NCBI RefSeq assembly: GCF_013385825.1
Contig: NZ_JACAPG010000018.1
Location: 186,001-250,000 of the forward strand
DNA: 64,000 bases
Reading direction: 5' to 3'
Origin: Pseudomonas reactans
GTDB taxonomy: Bacteria > Pseudomonadota > Gammaproteobacteria > Pseudomonadales > Pseudomonadaceae
Below, in pieces: positions 17,446 through 28,488 of the stretch (its first letter is position 1; the number at the start of each line of letters is the position of its first letter). A program made the position numbers and the translations under genes. Below the pieces are notes generated by a model. That model ran no database searches and was not told the DNA's origin. It saw only the letters and a list, made by a program, of their open reading frames with translations.

Positions 17446-19512
17446 ATGAAAAATAATAATAGCCTGCTACGCCACCTACCCTGGCTGGTGCTGGCAATCG
17501 TAGGAGCGTGCGCCCTGGGCGTAGTGGCCTTGCGCCGCGGCGAGGCGATCAACGCCTTGTGGATTGTGGTCGCTGCTGTGGCCATCTATCTGGTTGCGTA
17601 CCGTTACTACAGTCTGTTCATCGCTAACAACGTGATGCAACTCGATCCACGGCGGGCCACCCCCGCAGTGCTCAACAATGACGGTCTGGACTATGTGCCG
17701 ACCAACAAACACATCCTGTTCGGTCACCACTTTGCGGCGATTGCCGGTGCAGGTCCGCTGGTCGGCCCGGTGCTTGCGGCGCAAATGGGCTACCTGCCCG
17801 GCACGCTCTGGCTGATTGCCGGCGTGGTGCTGGCCGGCGCGGTGCAGGACTTCATGGTCTTGTTCCTGTCCACCCGTCGCAACGGCCGGTCCCTGGGGGA
17901 CATGGTTCGCGAAGAGATGGGCCGTATCCCTGGGACCATCGCGCTGTTCGGCTGCTTCCTGATCATGATCATCATCCTCGCGGTGTTGGCGCTGATCGTG
18001 GTCAAGGCCCTGGCCGAGAGCCCATGGGGCATCTTCACAGTAATGGCGACCATCCCGATCGCGATGTTCATGGGCATTTACATGCGCTACATCCGCCCGG
18101 GTCGCATTGGCGAAATCTCGATCATCGGCGTGCTGTTGCTGCTCGGTTCGATCTGGCTGGGCGGGCAGATTGCCGCTGACCCGGTCTGGGCCAAGGCCTT
18201 TACCTTCACCGGCATTCAAATTACCTGGATGCTGATCGGCTACGGTTTTGTCGCCGCAGTGCTGCCGGTGTGGCTGATCCTGGCGCCGCGTGATTACCTC
18301 TCCACTTTCCTCAAAATCGGCACCATCATCGCCCTGGCGATCGGTATCCTGGTCACCATGCCAGAGCTGAAAATGCCGGCCCTGACCCAGTTCATCGACG
18401 GCACCGGCCCGGTGTGGAAGGGCGGTCTGTTCCCGTTCCTGTTCATCACCATTGCCTGTGGTGCGGTCTCGGGTTTCCACGCGCTGATCTCCTCGGGCAC
18501 TACGCCCAAGTTGCTGGATAACGAAACCAACGCCCGCTACATCGGTTACGGTGGCATGTTGATGGAGTCGTTCGTGGCCATCATGGCGATGGTTGCCGCT
18601 TCGGTGATCGAGCCTGGTGTTTACTTCGCCATGAACAGCCCGGCTGCCGTGGTCGGCAGTGATGTGGTGACTGTGGCGCAAACTGTCAGCAGCTGGGGCT
18701 TTGCGATTACGCCTGAGGCGTTGTCAGCCGTGGCCCATGACATCGGTGAAACCACCATCCTGGCGCGTGCCGGCGGAGCACCGACCCTGGCGGTGGGTAT
18801 CGCGCAGATCCTGCACAGCGTACTGCCGGGTGAAAACACCATGGCATTCTGGTACCACTTTGCGATCTTGTTCGAAGCGCTGTTCATCCTGACGGCAGTC
18901 GACGCCGGTACCCGTGCCGGTCGCTTCATGCTGCAAGACCTGCTGGGTTCCTTCGTGCCGGCGCTGAAACGTACCGAGTCGTGGACGGCCAACCTGATCG
19001 CGACCGCCGGTTGCGTGGCCATGTGGGGTTACTTGCTGTATCAAGGCGTGATCGACCCACTGGGCGGCATCAACACCTTGTGGCCGCTGTTCGGTATCTC
19101 CAACCAGATGCTGGCAGGTATCGCGCTGATGCTGGCGACCGTTGTGCTGATTAAAATGAAACGCCAACGCTACATCTGGGTGACGATGCTGCCGGCGGTT
19201 TGGCTGCTGATCTGCACCACCACGGCGGGCTTCATCAAGCTGTTCGACGCCAACCCGGCAATCGGCTTCCTGTCGCTGGCCAAGAAGTACAGCGATGCTC
19301 TGGCCAATGGGCAGATCCTCGCCCCGGCGAAGAACATCGACCAGATGCAGCACGTGATCTGGAACGCCTACACCAACGCAACGCTGACGGCGCTGTTCCT
19401 GTTCGTGGTGTTCAGTATCCTGTTCTATGCGCTCAAGGTCGGCGTTGCCGCCTGGGGTAACAAAGCGCGTACGGATAAAGAAGCCCCTTACCAGGCTGTA
19501 CCGGACGCATGA
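17446..19512 (+). CDS. cstA: CstA/BtsT family carbon-starvation transporter
   Basis: A 688-residue protein with about 16-18 membrane helices and the CstA family blocks TNKHILFGHHFAAIAGAGPL, GPVLAAQMGYLPGTLW, GAVQDFMVLFLSTRRNG, GAVSGFHALISSGTTPK and PLFGISNQMLAGIAL. CstA and its relative BtsT import peptides or pyruvate under starvation. The gene order cstA-yjiX-yjiA equals the E. coli btsT-yjiX-yjiA locus, so pyruvate uptake is a reasonable guess. The start at ATG 17446 (MKNNNSLL) fits the family; the frame is open for 24 more codons upstream but without a ribosome site. Confidence 0.93.
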   Translation: MKNNNSLLRHLPWLVLAIVGACALGVVALRRGEAINALWIVVAAVAIYLVAYRYYSLFIANNVMQLDPRRATPAVLNNDGLDYVPTNKHILFGHHFAAIAGAGPLVGPVLAAQMGYLPGTLWLIAGVVLAGAVQDFMVLFLSTRRNGRSLGDMVREEMGRIPGTIALFGCFLIMIIILAVLALIVVKALAESPWGIFTVMATIPIAMFMGIYMRYIRPGRIGEISIIGVLLLLGSIWLGGQIAADPVWAKAFTFTGIQITWMLIGYGFVAAVLPVWLILAPRDYLSTFLKIGTIIALAIGILVTMPELKMPALTQFIDGTGPVWKGGLFPFLFITIACGAVSGFHALISSGTTPKLLDNETNARYIGYGGMLMESFVAIMAMVAASVIEPGVYFAMNSPAAVVGSDVVTVAQTVSSWGFAITPEALSAVAHDIGETTILARAGGAPTLAVGIAQILHSVLPGENTMAFWYHFAILFEALFILTAVDAGTRAGRFMLQDLLGSFVPALKRTESWTANLIATAGCVAMWGYLLYQGVIDPLGGINTLWPLFGISNQMLAGIALMLATVVLIKMKRQRYIWVTMLPAVWLLICTTTAGFIKLFDANPAIGFLSLAKKYSDALANGQILAPAKNIDQMQHVIWNAYTNATLTALFLFVVFSILFYALKVGVAAWGNKARTDKEAPYQAVPDA

Positions 19513-19527
19513 TCGAGGGTTGCAACC

Positions 19528-19725
19528 ATGTTCAATGACATCAATCGCCTCGGTAAATACCTCGGTCAGGCCGCGCGCCTGATGGTCGGCATGCCCGACT
19601 ACGATACGTACGTCGAGCATATGCAAACCAAACACCCGGACAAACCGATGATGGACTACAAGGCGTTCTTCCGGGAACGCCAGGAAGCCCGTTACGGTGG
19701 CAAGGGTGGGCCCAAGTGCTGTTGA
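19528..19725 (+). CDS. yjiX: YbdD/YjiX family small protein
   Basis: A 65-residue protein that regularly follows cstA-type genes (DUF466). Visible family features are MVGMPDYDTYVEHMQTKHPD and a C-terminal GGKGGPKCC with a cysteine pair. Its function is unknown. It begins 15 bases after the cstA stop and is clearly in the same operon; a REPIN follows before yjiA. Confidence 0.9.
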   Translation: MFNDINRLGKYLGQAARLMVGMPDYDTYVEHMQTKHPDKPMMDYKAFFRERQEARYGGKGGPKCC

Positions 19726-19740
19726 GTTAACGCAACGCCC

Positions 19741-19840
19741 TGTAGGAGCGAGCTTGCTCGCGAAAAACCCAAGGACAGCACGTGCATCCAGACAGCACGC
19801 GTTATCGTTGACGTTCTTCGCGAGCAAGCTCGCTCCTACA
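19741..19840. repeat. REPIN palindrome between yjiX and yjiA
   Basis: A 100-base element bounded by TGTAGGAGCGAGCTTGCTCG at the left and its exact inverse at 19817-19840. The interior ends GCACGCGTTATCGTTGACGT. It differs in type from the katB element (GAGCTTGCTCG core) but matches the one at 20847 in size and interior. Confidence 0.92.
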
Positions 19841-19875
19841 GTTGTTTTTGCGCCCCATTTTTCAGGAGAATCTCT

Positions 19876-20835
19876 TTGTCCTCTCCCATCCCAGTCACCG
19901 TCCTCAGCGGCTTCCTCGGCGCCGGCAAGACCACCTTGCTGCGCCACCTGCTCAAAACCGAGCACGGCCTGAAAATCGCCGTGATCGAAAACGAATTCAG
20001 CGACGCCGGTATCGACACCCAATTGCTGGGCGCCGAGCCGGTGCAAGTCATGACCCTGTCCAACGGCTGCGTGTGCTGCACCATCCACACCGACCTGACC
20101 AAAGCCCTGTACCTGCTACTCGAACGCCTGGACAGCGGCGAGATCGCCTTCGACCGCCTGGTGATCGAATGCACTGGCCTGGCTGACCCGGCGCCGGTGG
20201 CCCAGACCTTTTTCATCGACGAAGAACTGCGCGAGCGCTATATCCTCGACGGCATCATTACCTTGGTGGACGCGGCCCACGCCGAGCACCACCTGACCCA
20301 GACCATCGCCCAGGCCCAGATTGGCTTTGCCGACCGCCTGCTGGTGAGCAAGCGCGACTTGGTGGACGACGCCACCTTCGACGCGCTCAGCGAACGCCTC
20401 ACCCACATCAACCGTCGTGCGCCGATCCGTGTGGTGGACCATGGCAACATCGACCTGGCTGAACTGCTCGATGTGCGCGGCTTCAACCTCAACGCTGGCA
20501 TGAGCCTACGCCCGGTGCGCGCTGCGCCGTCCATCGACCGTATCTCCAGCCTGGTGCTGCGCACCGACCAGCCGCTGGATATCGATCGCCTCAGCGCGTT
20601 CATGAACGAACTGTTGGAGGACCACGGCAAGCAGCTGCTGCGCTACAAAGGCGTGTTGAACATTGCCGGGGAAGACAGACGCATGGTGTTCCAGGGCGTG
20701 CTCAAGCTCTACGGCTTTGATTGGGACACGGAGTGGGAAGAGGGTGAGGCGCGGGAGAGTGTGATTGTGTTTATTGCCGATGAACTGCCGGAAGACAAGA
20801 TTCGCGAAGGTTTCCAGCGCGTCTATCAGGCATAA
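19876..20835 (+). CDS. yjiA: COG0523/CobW-family GTPase YjiA
   Basis: A 319-residue G3E-family GTPase probably acting in metal handling. It has Walker A GFLGAGKTTLL near residue 12, the metal-binding CxCC motif in SNGCVCCTIHTDL, Walker B-like VIECTGLADP, the base motif SKRD, and a C-terminal CobW_C domain (RYKGVLNIAGEDRRMVFQGV). The start is an unusual TTG at 19876, supported by CAGGAG 7 bases before it; the 35 bases from the REPIN leave no better start. It is the last gene of the cstA-yjiX-yjiA cluster, though the REPIN may reduce its expression. Confidence 0.9.
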   Translation: MSSPIPVTVLSGFLGAGKTTLLRHLLKTEHGLKIAVIENEFSDAGIDTQLLGAEPVQVMTLSNGCVCCTIHTDLTKALYLLLERLDSGEIAFDRLVIECTGLADPAPVAQTFFIDEELRERYILDGIITLVDAAHAEHHLTQTIAQAQIGFADRLLVSKRDLVDDATFDALSERLTHINRRAPIRVVDHGNIDLAELLDVRGFNLNAGMSLRPVRAAPSIDRISSLVLRTDQPLDIDRLSAFMNELLEDHGKQLLRYKGVLNIAGEDRRMVFQGVLKLYGFDWDTEWEEGEARESVIVFIADELPEDKIREGFQRVYQA

Positions 20836-20846
20836 AAAAACCCACC

Positions 20847-20946
20847 TGTAGGAGCGAGCTTGCTCGCGAAGAACGTATAGGCTCCGCGTGCATTCAGGAT
20901 GCACGCGTTATCGTTGACGTTTTTCGCGAGCAAGCTCGCTCCTACA
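20847..20946. repeat. REPIN palindrome between yjiA and glyA
   Basis: A 100-base palindrome with the same TGTAGGAGCGAGCTTGCTCG arms as the element at 19741 and the shared interior GCACGCGTTATCGTTGACGT. It lies between two converging genes and may also terminate them, since both flanks carry A or T runs. Confidence 0.92.
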
Positions 20947-20961
20947 GTGGGCTTCTTTTTA

Positions 20962-22215
20962 TTACGCGCCGTACACCGGCAGCTTCTTGCAGATGGCCTT
21001 GACCTTCTCACGCACCGCGTCGATCACGGCTTCGTTGTTCAGGTCAGCCAGGATGTCGCAGATCCAGCCAGCCAGTTCCTTGCATTCTGCTTCCTTGAAG
21101 CCACGCGTGGTCACAGCCGGAGTACCGAAGCGCAGGCCGGAGGTGACGAACGGCGAACGTGGGTCGTTCGGCACGGAGTTCTTGTTTACGGTGATGAAGG
21201 CTTTGCCCAAGGCAGCATCAGCATCTTTACCGGAAATGTCCTGCTTGATCAGCGACAGCAGGAACAGGTGGTTCTCGGTACCGCCGGACACCACGTCGAA
21301 GCCGCGCTCGATGAACACGCTTGCCATGGTCTGGGCGTTCTTGACCACTTGTTGCTGGTAGGTCTTGAACTCAGGCTGCAGCGCTTCCTTGAAGCAGATC
21401 GCTTTGGCGGCGATCACGTGCTCCAGCGGGCCGCCTTGGGCGCCTGGGAATACAGCGGAGTTCAGCTTCTTCTCGATGTCGGCGTTGGCGCGAGCCAGGA
21501 TCAGGCCGCCACGTGGACCGCGCAGGGTCTTGTGGGTCGTGGTGGTCACGACGTCAGCGTAAGGCACAGGGTTCGGGTAGACGCCAGCGGCGACCAGACC
21601 GGCCACGTGGGCCATGTCGACGAACAGGTAAGCGCCGACTTTGTCCGCGATAGCGCGAAAGCGTGGGAAGTCCAGGATCTGCGAGTAGGCAGAGAAACCG
21701 GCCACGATCATTTTTGGCTTGTGTTCAACGGCCAGGCGCTCGACTTCGTCGTAGTCGATCAGACCGTTGGCATCGATACCGTATTGAACGGCGTTGTACA
21801 GCTTGCCGGAGGAGGAAACGCTGGCGCCGTGGGTCAGGTGACCGCCGTGGGCCAGGCTCATGCCCAGGATGGTGTCGCCGCCTTGCAGCAGGGCCAGGTA
21901 CACGGCGCTGTTGGCTTGGGAACCGGCGTGCGGCTGGACGTTGGCGTAATCGGCGCCGAACAATTCTTTGGCACGGTCGATAGCCAGCTGCTCAACCACG
22001 TCGACGTACTCGCAACCACCGTAGTAGCGCTTGCCTGGGTAACCTTCGGCGTACTTGTTGGTCAAGACCGAACCTTGAGCCTCCATCACCGCAGGGCTGG
22101 TGTAGTTTTCCGAAGCGATCAGCTCAATGTGCTCTTCCTGGCGCACGGCTTCTTGCTCCATGGCGGCAAAGAGATCGGCGTCGTACTTGGCAATAGTCAA
22201 ATCACGGCTGAACAT
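20962..22215 (-). CDS. glyA: Serine hydroxymethyltransferase
   Basis: A 417-residue pyridoxal-phosphate enzyme making glycine and 5,10-methylene-tetrahydrofolate from serine. Landmarks are ELIASENYTSPAVMEAQGS, YAEGYPGKRYYGGCEYVD, the active-site lysine in VVTTTTHKTLRGPRGG and GLRFGTPAVTTRGF. The start at 22215 (MFSRDLTIAKYD) has GAGGA 5 bases upstream; four more codons are open but without such a site. The operon is monocistronic, bounded by REPINs. The FolD enzyme encoded at 60.1 kb uses the product of this reaction. Confidence 0.97.
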   Translation of the reverse strand: MFSRDLTIAKYDADLFAAMEQEAVRQEEHIELIASENYTSPAVMEAQGSVLTNKYAEGYPGKRYYGGCEYVDVVEQLAIDRAKELFGADYANVQPHAGSQANSAVYLALLQGGDTILGMSLAHGGHLTHGASVSSSGKLYNAVQYGIDANGLIDYDEVERLAVEHKPKMIVAGFSAYSQILDFPRFRAIADKVGAYLFVDMAHVAGLVAAGVYPNPVPYADVVTTTTHKTLRGPRGGLILARANADIEKKLNSAVFPGAQGGPLEHVIAAKAICFKEALQPEFKTYQQQVVKNAQTMASVFIERGFDVVSGGTENHLFLLSLIKQDISGKDADAALGKAFITVNKNSVPNDPRSPFVTSGLRFGTPAVTTRGFKEAECKELAGWICDILADLNNEAVIDAVREKVKAICKKLPVYGA

Positions 22216-22346
22216 GGCGGTCCTCAAGGATCGGGGGCAGAAAAGGAAGGCATTCTAACCCAATGGGTTTTAGATGGCATATGAAAGGACATCATGTCGC
22301 GGACAAGTGGGGCTCATCTGCGGATAGGCGGTGATGATACGGCCGC

Positions 22347-22413
22347 CATCGCCGGCAAGCCGGCTCCTACAGGCGATCGCATTCCAACTGTAGGAGCCGG
22401 CTTGCCGGCGATG
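22347..22413. repeat. REPIN palindrome upstream of glyA
   Basis: CATCGCCGGCAAGCCGGCTC begins the left arm, whose inverse lies at 22389-22413, around a 17-base loop. It is the same class as the katB element, in head-to-head order with the tips inward. It fills most of the 223-base gap between glyA and morA. Confidence 0.9.
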
Positions 22414-22438
22414 AGGCCAGTGGCCTCACCGCAAAATT

Positions 22439-25400
22439 TCAGTCGAACATGAACAGCGCATCATTACTGAACTGCGCCTCGAACCGATTCGCCGGCATCG
22501 GCCGTCCGAACAGGTAGCCCTGCACTTCGTCGCAGCCATGTTCACGCAGGAAGTCCAACTGCTCATGGGTTTCCACACCTTCGGCGATCACCGCCAGGTT
22601 CAGGCTATGGGCCATGGCGATAATGGCGCGGGCGATCTGTGCGTCCTGCTCGCCTGACGGCAGGCCATCGACGAAGGTTCGGTCGATCTTCAACACGTCG
22701 ATCGGGAATTGCTTGAGGTAGTTGAGCGACGAATAGCCCGTGCCGAAGTCGTCGACTGCAATGCTCAGGCCCAGGTTTTTCAGGCTGTCGAGGATCTGCA
22801 TGGCCTCGTTGACCTCGCGCATCAGGATACTTTCGGTCAGCTCCAGTTCCAGGCACGCTGGCGGCAGGCCGGTGTCCTTGAGGATGGTGGCAATACGAGT
22901 GCCCAACTGGCCGTCGGAGAACTGGCGCGCCGAGATGTTCACCGAGACTTTCGGCACACGCACCTTGTTCTGGTGCCAGGTCTTGAGCTGTCGGCAGGCT
23001 TCGCTGATCACCCAATCGCCGACGTCTACCACCAGGCCCAACTCTTCCAGCACCGGTATGAAGTCCCCCGGCGGCACCAGGCCACGGCGCGGGTGACGCC
23101 AGCGCAGCAGGGCTTCGGCACCGGTCAGGCGTTTGCCGTCGCCGCTGAACTGCGGCTGGTAATAAAGCACAAATTCGTTCTGGTCCAGGGCGTGGCGCAG
23201 GTCGCTTTCCAGCTCCAGGCGTTCCAGGGCGCTGGCGTTCATGTCGGCCTGGTAGAACTGGAAGTTGTTCTTGCCGCGTTCCTTGGCGTGATACATCGCG
23301 GTGTCGGCGTTTTTCATCAACTGGCTCAGCTCGTTGCCGTCCTGGGGGCTCAGGGCGATGCCGATACTGGCGGTGACAAAAAACTCGCGGCCTTCCAGCA
23401 CGAACGGCTTCACCAGGCTGGCAAGGATCTGCTCGGCCACATGAATCGCCCGGTTCAGCGCCATTTCACGGCTGATCCGCGGTTGCAGCAGCAGCGTGAA
23501 CTCGTCGCCACCCATGCGCGCCACGGTGTCATCTTCGGCCACGCAGCCCAGCAGGCGTGTAGCCATTTCCTTGAGCATGCGGTCGCCGGCGGCGTGGCCC
23601 AGGGAGTCGTTGATCGGTTTGAAACGGTCGAGGTCGAGGAACATCAGCACCACCCACGACTTCTGCCGTTCTGCCGACTGCAACGCGGTGTGCAGGCGGT
23701 CCTGGAACAGCGTGCGGTTGGGCAGGTGGGTCAGGGCGTCGTAGTAAGCCAGGCGGTGGATGCGCTGCTCGCTGGCCTTGCGCTCGCTGATGTCACTGAA
23801 GAAGCACACATAACTGGCCAGGTCGCCTTCATCGTCGAACACGGCGGTAATGCCGACCCACGCCGGGTAATGCTCGCCGTTGCGCCGCTTGAGCCACACT
23901 TCGCCTTCCCACGTGCTGTGCTGATGCAACTGTTTGAGTACGTAGCGCAGGTGGGCTTCCTGCTGTTCGTCGACGGTGAGCATGTTCGGCAACTGGTCGA
24001 GCACATCGCTGACCGCATAGCCGCTGACCCGGCTGAACGCCTCGTTGGCCTGCACGATATAACCGGCGGGGTCAGTGATCAGGATCGCCGAGGTCGAGTG
24101 TTCGAAAACCGTGGCCGCCATGCGCAGGTCTTTCTCGGCACGACGTTGCTGGCTGATGTCGCGGCCCACGCCGAGGATGCCCTCGAAGGCGCCGTGTTCG
24201 TCCCACACCAGCACCAGGCGCAGCTCGATCGGCACTTTGCGACCATCTGCGCGCAGGCAGTCGAACAGGAACAACTGGGTCTGGATCTCATCACGCAGGC
24301 GGTTCAGCGCTTCAGGATCGCCCAGCGCACGGCTGACCTGCTCCATCAGGCTGTAAATGCCGGTCAGTTGCTGCGGGTTGGCGATGATCGACTGCCAGCC
24401 ATTTTTGAACACCCAGTCCACGTCATAACCGAGCACGGCGTTGACCGAGGGGCTGATGTAGTTGAGGGCCAACTGGCTGTCGGTGGAGCAGATCACGTCG
24501 CTGATGCTTTCGGCCAGCATGCGGTAGCGCTGTTCACTGTCACGCAGGGATTCGCTGGCCTCGATCTGGTCGGTGATGTCCTTGGCCACGCCGATGATAC
24601 GGGTGATCTGCGCACTCTTGTCGCGGGCCAGGGCTTGTTCGCGGATGTCAAAGCGCCGCCATTGGTTATTGCGGTGGCGGAAGCGCAGTTGGCATTGCAA
24701 TTGGGTGGTGTAACCGACTTGGCGCTGCTGCTGGCGCAATTCGTGGTAATGCTCGGCGTCTTCCGGATGCAGCAGGATTTCCCAGAAGTACTCGCCCATT
24801 TGCTGCAGTTCGGCCTTGTTGTAGCCGAGGGTGTGGCCCAAGTGGTGGTTGCTGAAAATCATGCGTTGGCTGATGACGTCCTGCACATACAGGTGGTCGG
24901 GGACAGTGCGTACCACGTCGGACCAGAAGCTCTCGCGCTCCACCAGCGACAACTCAATCAACTTGCGGCTGGTGATATCGCTGATGCTGAGGATCACTGC
25001 CTTGAAGTCGTCCTGCTGCTCCGGAAAGCGCATCACCAGCCACAGGTATTGCTCGTTGCCAGCCACGTCCTTGAGCTGGATTTCCAGTTCCAACTGGTTC
25101 TGTTGGGTCAGTACCGCCTCAAGTATCTGGTAGCCGATGGAGGTGGCATTGCGCGGGCAGTCATCGATCAGGCGTTCCCAGGCTTCTTCGCAGGACCCCA
25201 CGTTCAGCAGGCGCACCGCCACCTGGTTGACCTCGGTGATGCGCAGTTCCTTGAGCAGTTGCTGGCGTTCGTCGGGGTTGTCCTGCAGCCAGGCGTGCAG
25301 TTGCTCGCGGGTCTCCAGTCGGGTCTTGTCGAAGAACGCGTTCAGGCCCGACAGGTCGAGCACGCACAGGGCCACGCCGGTGCCTTCGAAAATATCCTGA

Positions 25401-26290
25401 TAGCGCCGGCGGCCTTCATGCACTTGGCGCTGGCGGCGGCGCATGTTCAGCAACACGATCACCGGGATCAACGAGAACGCCAGGCCCAGCAGGCATTTGC
25501 CGATGAAGGCCGGCAACAGTTGCTCCAGCACCGCCGTGCGGTCGAACAGCCCGCGCAGCTGCCAGTCGCTTTTGCTCAGGGGCGTGACCAGTACGCTTTT
25601 ATTCAGCTCGTCCGGGGTCAGCGCCGACGCCCATTGTGCCGGCATGCCGCTGTCCCGGCTGACAACCCGGTGGTTGATGCGATTCTCGATGACCCACATC
25701 GGGCGTTGGCCCTGGCCGTCCTGGCGGGTGAGGTTGGCCAGGTAGTTGGGGGCCAGGCGCAGCGCCCAGTACATTCTTGAGCCGCCGCTGGGTTGATGCA
25801 GCAATAGATAGATGAGGGTGCCGTCGTTACTGTTGCTCAGGTAATAAGACTGGGCGTGGCTACGTTGCACCAGATCTGCAAGCCAGGCGCTATCCTGGCT
25901 GTCGGCGGCGCTGTCACTGATCATCGCGCCGCTGGGGGCGAGCAGGGCCACGCTGCGCAACTCCGGCATCGAGCGCTGCAACGTGCGCATCAAGGCTTGT
26001 TGCTGTTCGCTATCACGCGGCGGCTCGACCATCGGCAGCAGGTTCAGGGCGATTTTCGCGCTGAGGGCCATGTTCAGGCTGATTTGTTCAGCCAGGTCAG
26101 CGCTGTAGTCGATGGTGTATTGCTGCTGGTTCTTCTGGTTTTGCTGCAACTGGTCGAGCAACTGCCAGAACAATAACGCGAGCAGCATGAGGACGAGCGT
26201 CGCCAATGCGCCTTTGAGGGTGCCGTGCAGGGGCGCTCCCGGCGCTATATGAGCGGCGCGCAGGGGAGTTGGCGGCGTGACTTTGGACAA
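22439..26290 (-). CDS. morA: Membrane PAS-GGDEF-EAL c-di-GMP protein, MorA-like
   Basis: A 1283-residue sensor with two membrane helices (about 27-44 and 265-283) enclosing a periplasmic sensing region, then about four PAS/PAC domains (290-850), GGDEF and EAL. The cyclase motif RMGGDEF is intact near 927, but the RxxD inhibitory site five residues before it reads AEDD, so product inhibition is probably lost. The esterase side is also intact: GAEALLRW near 1058, NISARQF, LELTESIL, DDFGTGYSSL, KIDRTFV and EGVETHEQL. It lies next to glyA as P. aeruginosa morA (PA4601) does. MorA controls motility and biofilm. Both activities are therefore possible here. Confidence 0.88.
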   Translation of the reverse strand: MSKVTPPTPLRAAHIAPGAPLHGTLKGALATLVLMLLALLFWQLLDQLQQNQKNQQQYTIDYSADLAEQISLNMALSAKIALNLLPMVEPPRDSEQQQALMRTLQRSMPELRSVALLAPSGAMISDSAADSQDSAWLADLVQRSHAQSYYLSNSNDGTLIYLLLHQPSGGSRMYWALRLAPNYLANLTRQDGQGQRPMWVIENRINHRVVSRDSGMPAQWASALTPDELNKSVLVTPLSKSDWQLRGLFDRTAVLEQLLPAFIGKCLLGLAFSLIPVIVLLNMRRRQRQVHEGRRRYQDIFEGTGVALCVLDLSGLNAFFDKTRLETREQLHAWLQDNPDERQQLLKELRITEVNQVAVRLLNVGSCEEAWERLIDDCPRNATSIGYQILEAVLTQQNQLELEIQLKDVAGNEQYLWLVMRFPEQQDDFKAVILSISDITSRKLIELSLVERESFWSDVVRTVPDHLYVQDVISQRMIFSNHHLGHTLGYNKAELQQMGEYFWEILLHPEDAEHYHELRQQQRQVGYTTQLQCQLRFRHRNNQWRRFDIREQALARDKSAQITRIIGVAKDITDQIEASESLRDSEQRYRMLAESISDVICSTDSQLALNYISPSVNAVLGYDVDWVFKNGWQSIIANPQQLTGIYSLMEQVSRALGDPEALNRLRDEIQTQLFLFDCLRADGRKVPIELRLVLVWDEHGAFEGILGVGRDISQQRRAEKDLRMAATVFEHSTSAILITDPAGYIVQANEAFSRVSGYAVSDVLDQLPNMLTVDEQQEAHLRYVLKQLHQHSTWEGEVWLKRRNGEHYPAWVGITAVFDDEGDLASYVCFFSDISERKASEQRIHRLAYYDALTHLPNRTLFQDRLHTALQSAERQKSWVVLMFLDLDRFKPINDSLGHAAGDRMLKEMATRLLGCVAEDDTVARMGGDEFTLLLQPRISREMALNRAIHVAEQILASLVKPFVLEGREFFVTASIGIALSPQDGNELSQLMKNADTAMYHAKERGKNNFQFYQADMNASALERLELESDLRHALDQNEFVLYYQPQFSGDGKRLTGAEALLRWRHPRRGLVPPGDFIPVLEELGLVVDVGDWVISEACRQLKTWHQNKVRVPKVSVNISARQFSDGQLGTRIATILKDTGLPPACLELELTESILMREVNEAMQILDSLKNLGLSIAVDDFGTGYSSLNYLKQFPIDVLKIDRTFVDGLPSGEQDAQIARAIIAMAHSLNLAVIAEGVETHEQLDFLREHGCDEVQGYLFGRPMPANRFEAQFSNDALFMFD

Positions 26291-26575
26291 GCTGTGATCC
26301 TGCGGTTTGGCTGGACTGGCGCGCGACGTGCACTATAAGCCGGACGCCCGGAGGGCGGCTAGCATGCCTTGACTTGTGGCAAAGTGCCAGCCCCGCCTGG
26401 CTGGACTGACCAAGCGCATTCAGGTAGCTTTGCCGGTTACGCGGGGGCGTTCCAGCCCCAGACATTCAGGCTTTTTCCGCTCGCAGGCATTGATAATAGT
26501 CAACGGCCCGCGCCGCGCATGGCCTGGCACGGGCTTCGCCCGCTTAATTCATCAGTCACTGACGCTAGGTTCACC

Positions 26576-28240
<1,665 letters not shown>

Positions 28241-28261
28241 TTCGGGTTGGTGGTTTGAAAG

Positions 28262-28291
28262 AGCGGAGCCTTCAGGCTCCGCTTTTTTTTT
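28262..28291 (+). terminator. Terminator of ettA
   Basis: AGCGGAGCC and GGCTCCGCT pair across a TTCA loop and are followed by nine T. Confidence 0.93.
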
Positions 28292-28488
28292 GCCTGGAAT
28301 TTGATGGTGCGTGCGGTTTGATTTGAATCCCTGAAAGGGTGCATAAAAGCCCCTAAAACTGGATACAGTTATATAAAACGCACCATTTAAATTCACAAAG
28401 GCGACATTTTGCCCTGTCGCAGTGCGGAATGAATTGATAAAGTCCGGCTCAATCTCCGTTAACAACTAAAAATTTGCCGAGACTTTTC

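Noticed and set aside
26369..26575. N-terminal extension of EttA by 69 codons
   Set aside because: The extension has no similarity to ABC-F proteins and no ribosome site; MAQYVF at 26576 is the usual start.
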